A DNA stretch of 50,411 nt from NCBI RefSeq assembly GCF_900172315.1, contig NZ_FWFV01000016.1, forward strand, positions 1 to 50,411, given 5' to 3'. Within the stretch, counting starts at the first letter, position 1, and every line of letters starts with the position of its first letter. Shown here piece by piece: positions 44,540-50,411 of the stretch. Below the pieces are notes generated by a model. It saw nothing but the letters and a program-made list of their open reading frames with translations. It made no database searches and was not told the origin of the DNA. The DNA is from Palleronia marisminoris. Lineage in GTDB: Bacteria > Pseudomonadota > Alphaproteobacteria > Rhodobacterales > Rhodobacteraceae. Both the position numbers and the translations under genes were made by a program.

Positions 44540-44564
44540 GCGGCGCCCCTAGCAGAGGCGCCGC
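44540..44564. terminator. G/C hairpin between binding protein and permease genes
   Basis: Arms GCGGCGCC and GGCGCCGC with a nine-base loop lie just after the binding-protein stop codon (minus strand) and before the permease gene. No long T-run follows. Such intercistronic hairpins commonly cause partial termination or protect the 5' mRNA so that the binding protein is made in excess. Confidence 0.5.
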
Positions 44565-44574
44565 GGGGCCAAGG

Positions 44575-46527
44575 TTACTCGTCTTTCCAAAACCAGCTCT
44601 GCGGCAGGGCCGGCGCCGGCGTGGGATAGTACCACGAGTTCGGCATGGTCCGGGGCACGTTGGCCAGATCGTTCTTGACGATCCCGTAGGTCGGGATGGC
44701 CTTGTGGACGCCGATCACCTCGAACTCCTCGGCGGCGATGTCAGCGATCTGCTGGAAGGTCGCGATCCGCTCTTCGGCATCGGTCATTCCGCGCGCCGCA
44801 TCATAGAGGTCCATACGCTGCTTGATCGACGCCGGGGGTTCCTCACCGCTCTCGCCGCCACTCAGGTACCAGTCGCGCCAAGCGACGCCCCACCGGCTGT
44901 CGTGGTGCACGGGGATGATATGCTGCGGGATCTGGCCCGGGACCCAGCTCTGCGTGGCGTTCCAGATTGCAGCATCGTGATCGTTGGAGTTCGAGGTCCG
45001 CTCGTAGAAGAACGTGCGCTCCAAGGGGTTGATCTCCATGTCGACCCCGATCTCCGCCCATTGCTGCTCGATGATCTGCAGCGCGTCGACCCAAGTCGGA
45101 TCGTAGGTCGGGATGACATCCACCTGGAAGCGGAGGGGATCGCCGTTGGCCATCCGGCGCACGCCGTCGTCGCCCATCTCGAGGCCCAGACCGTCCAGCA
45201 GCGCGTTCGCCTGCTCGGGGTCGTACTCCAGGAACTGCGTGGCGATCTTTTCATGGTAGTAGGGATGATCCGCGAAGGGACCCTGCTGCCACGGCTCACC
45301 CTGGCCCAGCATGACCGTGTCGATGATCTCCTGACGGTCCATGCCCAGCGACAGGGCGACGCGGAAGTCCCTCATGTTGAACAATTCGCGCTTGGCCGGA
45401 TCCTTGTGTGTCAGGTTCAGGTTGATGATCATGTCCGTGCCGCCGGTCGCCTTGGCCTCGAAGAATTTGTAGTCGCCTGCCTCCCGGTTCTCGGCCAGCA
45501 CGGGGCGGTTCATAGGGGGGTCGATGTGGCGCAGGCCGAAGTCGATCTTGCCGCCGATGACCGACAGGATCAGGCTTTCGACGTCCTGGTCGATGGGGGC
45601 CACGATCTGGTCGATATAGGGCAGCTGATTGCCCTCGGTGTCGATCTGCCAGAAGTACGGGTTGCGCTCCAGCACGACGCGGGTCGTGCCGCCGACATAG
45701 GGGTCCTTGATGACCCAGGGGTCGAGGGTCGGACGGTCGGGGTTGCCCCAGCGGGAAGGGATCTCCAGATCGCCGCACTTTTGCAGGTAAAGGTTCTGCC
45801 AGTCGGTGGCATTGTTCTCCGAGATCAGCGTCTCGATGTCATCGCTGTAGGATGGCAGGAACTGCGAGCAGTAGTGCTTTGCATAAAGGACCGGGTGCTG
45901 GCCCAGAGGGCTGGCCAGTTCTGCCAGGAAGTCGCCGTAGGGTTCCGTGAAGGTCATGCGGACGGTGTAGTCGTCGATCTTCTCGATCTCGACCGGATCG
46001 TCGCCGGTCATGTAGCGCGGCGGCGTCGGCGCGAACTCTTCGTTGAGGACGAGGTCGTTGATATTGAACAGGACGTCGTCGGCGGTGAATGGCTCGCCGT
46101 CCGACCACTTCATCCCGTCGCGCAGGTTGAAGGTGAAGACGCGGCCTTCCTCTGTCACCTCGAAGCTCTCGGCCACGTTGGGGACGATCTCGGTGTATTC
46201 GGGATCCCAACGGACCAGGCCCTGGGGGCCGACGACGCGCAGGATGTGGTTGTGGTCGGAGCTGCCACGCAGTCCGATCCGAAGGTCGCCGCCATATGTG
46301 CCGATCTCGTTCAGCGGCGTGATCACCTCGGGCTCGGAGCCGACGCGCTCGGCCACCGGGGGCAGGTCGCCGGCGGCGACCATGTCGGCCAGGGCCGGTG
46401 CTTCGCCCGACGCGCCTTGCGCGAGGGCGTGCAGCGACAGCATCGGCACGATCGCGGCGCTCAGCATCAGCTTGGAGGCGAGGCGCCTTCCGGACGCGGA
46501 CCTCTCGGTTTGGATGTCTCGTGTCAT
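44575..46527 (-). CDS. ABC transporter substrate-binding protein (SBP_bac_5 family)
   Basis: A 650-residue periplasmic binding protein. It starts with a signal sequence (RLASKLMLSAAIVPMLSLHA, cleavage after LAQ). The cluster-5 core is clear: YGGDLRIGLRG, NVAESFEVTEEGRVFTFNLR, MKWSDGEPFTADDVLF and the late ALSLGMDRQEIIDTVML. It is longer than dipeptide-binding relatives (~530), a feature of binders for oligosaccharides or larger acids. A strong GGGAGG ribosome-binding site precedes the ATG. As first gene of the importer operon and divergent from uronate dehydrogenase, it is inferred to bind uronic acids or uronate oligomers. Confidence 0.92.
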   Translation of the reverse strand: MTRDIQTERSASGRRLASKLMLSAAIVPMLSLHALAQGASGEAPALADMVAAGDLPPVAERVGSEPEVITPLNEIGTYGGDLRIGLRGSSDHNHILRVVGPQGLVRWDPEYTEIVPNVAESFEVTEEGRVFTFNLRDGMKWSDGEPFTADDVLFNINDLVLNEEFAPTPPRYMTGDDPVEIEKIDDYTVRMTFTEPYGDFLAELASPLGQHPVLYAKHYCSQFLPSYSDDIETLISENNATDWQNLYLQKCGDLEIPSRWGNPDRPTLDPWVIKDPYVGGTTRVVLERNPYFWQIDTEGNQLPYIDQIVAPIDQDVESLILSVIGGKIDFGLRHIDPPMNRPVLAENREAGDYKFFEAKATGGTDMIINLNLTHKDPAKRELFNMRDFRVALSLGMDRQEIIDTVMLGQGEPWQQGPFADHPYYHEKIATQFLEYDPEQANALLDGLGLEMGDDGVRRMANGDPLRFQVDVIPTYDPTWVDALQIIEQQWAEIGVDMEINPLERTFFYERTSNSNDHDAAIWNATQSWVPGQIPQHIIPVHHDSRWGVAWRDWYLSGGESGEEPPASIKQRMDLYDAARGMTDAEERIATFQQIADIAAEEFEVIGVHKAIPTYGIVKNDLANVPRTMPNSWYYPTPAPALPQSWFWKDE

Positions 46528-46628
46528 TGCAATCCTCCCGTTTGCATCACCCTGCGAGACGAGAAACTCCTCCCTCTCGACGCGCCTGGCTTTGCCGACC
46601 GTATGCTGACTATCCTACACAGATCAAC

Positions 46629-46645
46629 AATTATCGTACATTCTT
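46629..46645. promoter_or_regulatory. GTAC-centred operator-like site
   Basis: The sequence ATTATCGTACATTCTT has the same centre and left half as the better palindrome at 46772-46787 and as part of the site at 37175-37189. It lies about 100 bases before the binding-protein ATG (minus strand). Confidence 0.4.
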
Positions 46646-46771
46646 TTGAGATCGGTCTGGCCGGTGTCTGGGTCCATGTTTCATGAACGTTGCACATCTG
46701 TCGACTTATCTGGAAGATTCGCCGATCCTCGCTGGCGGATCGCCTTGGAACGAGCAGCCATCTCGGAGTTC

Positions 46772-46787
46772 AATATCGTACACTATT
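46772..46787. promoter_or_regulatory. Palindromic candidate operator AATAnnGTACnnTATT
   Basis: The 16-base sequence AATATCGTACACTATT reads identically on the complementary strand except for the two central-flank positions on each side. It is upstream of the uronate dehydrogenase gene on the plus strand and shares its pattern with the site near the hydroxyacid dehydrogenase gene. Confidence 0.55.
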
Positions 46788-46903
46788 TACAGAGCTGGGG
46801 CGGTTCGGTACTTCATGGAGGATCGCTGCCTTCGACGCAGCGCGGCCGACGGGCGAAACGCGATCGTCTCGTCCCTCAGACGCTGAAACCATCGAGGCAT
46901 GTG

Positions 46904-47785
46904 ATGACCGAAGCCAACTCGACACCCACCGGCGCGGCGCAAGATGCCGATGCCTGGCCGTTCCCGCGCTCGGCCAAGCGCATCGCCCTCACCGGAGGGT
47001 CCGGCCGGATCGGCACGGCGCTGCGGCGCGCGCTGGCGGGAAAGGTCGCGGGCATCACGATCGTCGACAGGATCGACCCTGGCCCCCTTGGTCCGCACGA
47101 GACGTGGGAAGAGGTCGACATAACCGACATCGCGGCGCTGACGCGCAGTTTCGACGGGGTGGACGCCGTCGTACACTTGGCGGGCCACCCCAACGAGCGG
47201 AGCATCGAGGATATCCTGCAGGTCAACGTTCTGGGGACCCACAACGTGCTGGAGGCCGCGCGGCGGAGCGGCGTCGACCGCATCGTTTACGGCTCGTCCA
47301 ATCACACCGTCGGCTTCTATCCCCGCGACACGGAGATCACCGAAGACGTTCCGATGCGGCCGGACACGCTTTATGGGCTAAGCAAATGCTGGGGTGAATT
47401 GGAGGCCGGGCTCTACTACGACAAGTTCGGGATCCGGACGCTCAACGTCCGCATCGGCAACGCCGCGGACCGCCCCAAGGATGCGCGCGCCGCCAAGATC
47501 TGGATCAGTTCCCGCGATCTGGCGCAGCTTGTGCTCATCGGAACAGAGCACCCCGACATCACCTGCACGACGGTCTACGGAATGTCTCGCGCATGGTCGG
47601 ACTGGTGGGACAATACCACGGCTGCCGCCTTGGGCTATGCACCCCTCGACAGCGCGCGGGACGTCGCCGGTCCCGAGGCCAGCATCGAAGCAGAGACGGA
47701 TCTGCCGCAGGTCGCCGAGTACTTCCAGGGCGGTCGTTTCTGTGCCATCGACCACGACGGCACCCGCCGGTCCCGCCTCCCATGA
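46904..47785 (+). CDS. Uronate dehydrogenase-like NAD-dependent short-chain enzyme
   Basis: A 293-residue extended short-chain dehydrogenase. The nucleotide motif is GGSGRIG (31-37), with HLAGHPNERSIEDILQVNVL (91-110) and the catalytic set S131/S132, Y157 and K161 (SSNHTVGFYP, YGLSKCWGE). These blocks match uronate dehydrogenases, which oxidise galacturonate or glucuronate to aldarolactone with NAD. A Gln/Asp-rich 20-residue leader precedes the fold. The ATG at 46904 follows GAGG; a GTG lies three bases before. It overlaps the epimerase gene (ATGA) and is divergent from the importer. Confidence 0.87.
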   Translation: MTEANSTPTGAAQDADAWPFPRSAKRIALTGGSGRIGTALRRALAGKVAGITIVDRIDPGPLGPHETWEEVDITDIAALTRSFDGVDAVVHLAGHPNERSIEDILQVNVLGTHNVLEAARRSGVDRIVYGSSNHTVGFYPRDTEITEDVPMRPDTLYGLSKCWGELEAGLYYDKFGIRTLNVRIGNAADRPKDARAAKIWISSRDLAQLVLIGTEHPDITCTTVYGMSRAWSDWWDNTTAAALGYAPLDSARDVAGPEASIEAETDLPQVAEYFQGGRFCAIDHDGTRRSRLP

Positions 47786-48798
47786 CCGATCAACGCGTGA
47801 CCCCGGCGCACCCGTTCGCGGGATCAGCGGTCGAGCGGCACGTCCTGCGCAACGATCGGTGGGAGGCCGCCCTGTTGCCGGCGGCGGGAGGGCGGCTGCA
47901 ACGGCTCCGACACGTCGATCACGGCGATCTCCTCGTCCCCCTTCTGACGTCGAGCCCAAATCTTGACGCTTGGCCCAAGGCTGGCGCCTTCCCACTGTTC
48001 CCCTTTCACAATCGTTTGCGTGGCGGCGCCATCTTGATTGGCGACCGACGCATTCGTCTGCGGCCCAACACCGCGAACGGAGAGGACGTGATGCACGGTC
48101 CTGCGCATCGGCGCCCCTGGTCCGTATCCGACAAGGGACCGGACTTCATCGAGATGACCCTCGACTATCGGCCGGATGCGGATTGGCCGTTCGCGTTTCA
48201 GGCCGTGCAGCGCCTCACGCTGCGCAAGACCGACATCACGGTGGCGCTCTTTCTGCGCAACACTGGCGAAACACTCATGCCCGGCGGAATGGGGTGGCAC
48301 ACCTACCTGAAACCGCCGCCCGACGGCCTCGTTCGGATCGAGGCTTGCAGTGAATGGGTGATGAACGGGCCAGGAGGCCTGCCCAGCCGAGCACGCTACA
48401 AGGAAAGCGGGACAGACCGGATCGTAGAGAGCGATACGGTCCAGCATCTGTCGGATTGGACCCAAGCGGGTACTCGGATCGGTGATGGCGCGCGGCTGGC
48501 GATAACGGCGGATTGCGGTCTCGCCCATCTCGTGGTCCATCGGAAGCCCGGCTACCTTTGCCTGGAGCCCGTGTCCCACGTCGCGGGCGCATTGGCGACA
48601 TTGCCCATGCCAAACGCAAATTCGGGACTTCGCCTGCTGGAGCCCGGCGCGCTCATGACCGGGACCCTGACACTTCGGATTGAAGACCGCGCCCCCCTGC
48701 AAACCGGCGACCGCACGCTCTCGACCTCGACGGACGCACCCAGGCAGCTCGACCCGGACGGGTCTGTTGCGTTGTTAGGTGGCTGGCCGGAATGTTGA
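47782..48798 (+). CDS. Aldose 1-epimerase family protein (mutarotase-like)
   Basis: A 338-residue galactose-mutarotase-fold protein. Motifs include a conserved Arg/Asn region (FPLFPFHNRLRGG), the catalytic-type His in DVMHGPAHRRPW, HTYLKPPPDG and the late catalytic Glu in CLEPVSHVAGAL. It would interconvert uronate or sugar anomers for the dehydrogenase. The last ~25 residues (from about 48720) do not look like the family and run into a minus-strand scrap, so the 3' end may have been replaced at a junction near 48772. Confidence 0.82.
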   Translation: MTDQRVTPAHPFAGSAVERHVLRNDRWEAALLPAAGGRLQRLRHVDHGDLLVPLLTSSPNLDAWPKAGAFPLFPFHNRLRGGAILIGDRRIRLRPNTANGEDVMHGPAHRRPWSVSDKGPDFIEMTLDYRPDADWPFAFQAVQRLTLRKTDITVALFLRNTGETLMPGGMGWHTYLKPPPDGLVRIEACSEWVMNGPGGLPSRARYKESGTDRIVESDTVQHLSDWTQAGTRIGDGARLAITADCGLAHLVVHRKPGYLCLEPVSHVAGALATLPMPNANSGLRLLEPGALMTGTLTLRIEDRAPLQTGDRTLSTSTDAPRQLDPDGSVALLGGWPEC

Positions 48799-48930
48799 TG
48801 CTGCGTTCCGCAGAGCCGACACCAATGGCCATCGAGACAATACGACCATCGCGCATGGCCATATCTCGAACAAGCAGCCGGGCGTTCGCGGGGAGATCAA
48901 CTTCGTCCGAGATTTGTTCGGTGAAGCGTC
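48772..48930 (-). pseudogene. Unassigned coding-like scrap
   Basis: On the minus strand one frame reads FTEQISDEVDLPANARLLVR, then DMAMRDGRIVSMAIGVGSAE and INIPASHL. It has a protein-like hydrophobic rhythm but neither start, stop nor a family I recognise, and it ends against the epimerase gene. It probably is the remains of a gene lost at the border of the epimerase and the second dehydratase. Confidence 0.35.
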
Positions 48931-49035
48931 ATGAGGTGCGGATGGAGTGACTGACCTCCGCTCAACGCGGGATAATGCAACGCTCCCGCCTTGGGCGGCA
49001 ATTGTGGAAACCCTTTTTTTCAAGGCCCTCGCATC

Positions 49036-50175
49036 ATGAAGATTGACCGTATCAGGACGTACATGACGCGCGTAGATGATCGTCCGCGCCTGATTGTCGC
49101 CGTCGACACCACGGACGGGATCACTGGCTGGGGAGAGGCGTACAACCATGGCCCTGATCGGGCCTTGCCACCCGTGCTCGACTGGCTTGAACATCAGATC
49201 GCCGGAGAGGATCCGCGGCGGGTGACGTTCATTCACCAAAAGCTCATTCAGCAGTCGCGTTTCCCACCGGGAGCAATCGGCCTGGCTGCTATCGCTGCGA
49301 TCGATCATGCCTGCTGGGATATCGCTGCCAAGGCTGCAGGAGTACCGGTTTTTCAGCTTCTGGGCGGCAACGTTCGTGACAAGGTAGAAGTCTATTGCGG
49401 CGTTTATTCCGCACCTGATGCGACTCAGGCAGTCGAGGAAGTGCAGAGATACCATGAAGAAGGTGGCTATCGCGCATTCAAGCTTTCACCATACCGGCGC
49501 AGCCCGCACCAGGGGCGGTGGGGCGAGCTCTGCCGCGTTGCGGGTGACTGGTTCGGAAAAATGCGATCATGTCTGCCGGCAGATTTCGAGCTCGCCTTCG
49601 ATGCTCATGCGCGCATCTCCGAGCCGGTCCGCGCCCTCCAACTTGCCAACGCGCTTGCGCCATATGATCCGCTGTTTCTTGAAGAACCTTTGCGGCCTGA
49701 ACATATCCCGGCATGGGGCGCGTTACGCGCTCAGATGAGCATCCCGCTCGCGACTGGCGAATCGCTCTACAACCGGTTCGAGTTTCTTAGCCTTCTCTCC
49801 GCCCGTGGCGCCGACATCATCCAGCCTGACATCGCTGTCGTAGGAGGGCTGACCGAGATGCGGCGCATCGCCGATCTGGCCGACGCGCATTTTGTCACCG
49901 TGATGCCACATAATCCGATGGGCCCGCTTGCCACGGCCCACAACGTTCATTTCGCTGCCGCACAACCGAACTTCCGTATGCTGGAGTACAAGCCACCCCG
50001 GCATGCGCCTTGGGCCATCGATCCCTATCTGCCGAAGGAGGGCCACCTCGAACTTCGCCCCGACCGAGCGGGGTGGGGCATCGAGATCGATGAGGAAGCG
50101 CTGAAGTCAGACGACTATATCCACTGGGAGCGGAGGATCGAGATCAAGCGCGACGGCTCAACGGCCTACCCATAA
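49036..50175 (+). CDS. Enolase-superfamily dehydratase, galactonate/mannonate-dehydratase-like
   Basis: A 379-residue mandelate-racemase-group enzyme. Landmarks: FKLSPYRR, metal-binding Asp and catalytic His in FDAHARIS, Glu in FLEEPL, Glu in ATGESLYNR, IIQPDIAVVGG, and the catalytic His in MPHNPMGPLATAHN. It resembles DgoD-type galactonate dehydratases more than the enzyme at 39103-40308, so the two probably use different sugar acids. The ATG at 49036 starts the usual MKIDRIRTY. No ribosome-binding site better than AAGG is seen. Codon usage is less G/C-biased than in the neighbouring uronate genes (more T- and A-ending codons), suggesting separate origin; it is bordered by a scrap on the left and an IS3 element on the right. 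Confidence 0.86.
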   Translation: MKIDRIRTYMTRVDDRPRLIVAVDTTDGITGWGEAYNHGPDRALPPVLDWLEHQIAGEDPRRVTFIHQKLIQQSRFPPGAIGLAAIAAIDHACWDIAAKAAGVPVFQLLGGNVRDKVEVYCGVYSAPDATQAVEEVQRYHEEGGYRAFKLSPYRRSPHQGRWGELCRVAGDWFGKMRSCLPADFELAFDAHARISEPVRALQLANALAPYDPLFLEEPLRPEHIPAWGALRAQMSIPLATGESLYNRFEFLSLLSARGADIIQPDIAVVGGLTEMRRIADLADAHFVTVMPHNPMGPLATAHNVHFAAAQPNFRMLEYKPPRHAPWAIDPYLPKEGHLELRPDRAGWGIEIDEEALKSDDYIHWERRIEIKRDGSTAYP

Positions 50176-50285
50176 AAGAAGAGCTATGCGGACGCGAGCA
50201 ATGGTTTGAAAGGTCTTGTCAGAAGAACCCGGCCTGAGGGGCGGGGCAGGGGGCTGGGTCGACAAGCCCAGAGGTCATCCGATTT
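50176..50285. other. Spacer before the IS3-family element
   Basis: No gene. The sequence has no long hairpin with T-run after the dehydratase stop. Confidence 0.4.
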
Positions 50286-50411
50286 GAACTGCTGCCGGTT
50301 TCGTGGACACGAAGATAAGATCGTGACCATGGAACTGGAGAGTGGACATGACGAGACGGAAGTTCCGCCGCGAGTTCAAGATCGAGCCTGTGAAGCTGGT
50401 GACGGAGCGGG
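50286..50411 (+). mobile_element. Left end of an IS3-family insertion sequence (cut by window end)
   Basis: From 50286 the sequence TGAACTGCTGCCGGTTTCGT and the following GGACAC resemble the left inverted repeat of IS3-group elements. The orfA start lies at 50348 (ATG after GGAGAG), and the window ends in the first codons. Confidence 0.65.
50348..50411 (+). CDS. IS3-family transposase OrfA (partial)
   Basis: The first 21 codons read MTRRKFRRE, FKIEPVKLVTER, the typical beginning of IS3-family OrfA proteins, which carry a helix-turn-helix that binds the terminal repeats and are joined to OrfB by programmed frameshifting. The rest lies beyond the window. Confidence 0.75.
   Translation, partial: MTRRKFRREFKIEPVKLVTER

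Larger units (their letters stand above)
46528..46903. promoter_or_regulatory. Divergent regulatory region of importer and uronate dehydrogenase
   Basis: A 376-base spacer, A+T-rich between 46600 and 46800, with no convincing gene; a plus-strand frame open from 46646 joins the uronate dehydrogenase but has no conserved residues before 46904. It contains a family of GTAC-centred sites: a partial one near 46609-46622, one at 46629-46645 and the best at 46772-46787. Confidence 0.6.

Noticed and set aside
44704..46686. 660-codon plus-strand frame opposite the binding-protein gene
   Set aside because: No signal peptide, no motif; the minus strand encodes an unmistakable SBP_bac_5 protein with signal sequence and ribosome-binding site.
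1..50411. CRISPR array, tRNA or rRNA genes
   Set aside because: No regularly spaced direct repeats and no tRNA T-arm or rRNA-like conserved stretches were found on reading both strands; a covariance-model scan could not be run.

Overview
The window looks like accessory (plasmid, chromid or genomic-island) DNA from an alphaproteobacterium, most likely of the Roseobacter/Rhodobacteraceae type. This is inferred from the high G+C, the gene styles (split GcvP homologues, KGSADH-type aldehyde dehydrogenase, AcoX-like kinase, SRAP next to serine recombinases, Dpp-type sugar-acid importer) and the many insertion-sequence and gene remnants at block borders. No rRNA, tRNA, replication gene or CRISPR array was seen.

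Layout. (1) 1-1317: decayed IS5-type transposase and a long inverted repeat. (2) 1318-8488: a tightly coupled operon of a quinone-reductase-like MDR enzyme, an AcoX/ATP-NAD-kinase-like protein, two proteins resembling both halves of glycine decarboxylase (GcvPA, GcvPB), a KGSADH-like aldehyde dehydrogenase and the first ~40 codons of a shikimate-dehydrogenase homologue. (3) 8489-13714: the aroE fragment is joined abruptly to a headless MFS exporter, followed by pirin, an MhqO-like VOC protein, an MhqD-like hydrolase, a tiny ORF and a MerA-like flavoprotein; this resembles a quinone/electrophile resistance set. (4) 13715-18910: a recombination island with an MFS remnant, a frameshifted large serine recombinase, a coupled small resolvase-like protein, two tiny proteins, an SRAP protein and a frameshifted pair of unknown genes. 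(5) 18910-25433: PQQ-type sugar dehydrogenase, small secreted proteins, frameshifted GST, cupin and LysR genes, a sulfotransferase scrap and an AraC regulator. (6) 25928-28452: RsuA-type pseudouridine synthase and an AGCS amino-acid symporter. (7) 29323-33960: a divergent Lrp-type regulator and a four-gene operon (class V aminotransferase, flavin monooxygenase, CMD protein, AhpD-like protein). (8) 34264-48798: an apparent sugar-acid (uronate/aldarate) regulon with RraA-like aldolase candidate, tartronate-semialdehyde-reductase-like enzyme, D-2-hydroxyacid dehydrogenase, GntR regulator, beta-propeller lactonase, enolase-superfamily dehydratase, a five-component Dpp/Opp-type importer and, divergently, uronate dehydrogenase and aldose epimerase. 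(9) 49036-50411: a second enolase-superfamily dehydratase and the left end of an IS3-family element.

How they work together. Block 8 can be read as a pathway: import of uronic acids or their oligomers, anomer interconversion, NAD-dependent oxidation to aldarolactone, lactone opening, dehydration, retro-aldol cleavage and reduction of tartronate semialdehyde. The aldolase step is inferred to be done by the RraA-family protein, since no GarL/HpcH-type aldolase is present. A shared AATAnnGTA-type palindrome in two intergenic regions is a candidate operator for the GntR protein. Blocks 2 and 7 are the best candidates for undescribed pathways: each has a clear operon of recognisable enzyme folds without an obvious known route. 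Blocks 4-5 contain six single-base G/C-run frameshifts, while the large metabolic operons have none, so this part is either decaying or was sequenced less accurately.
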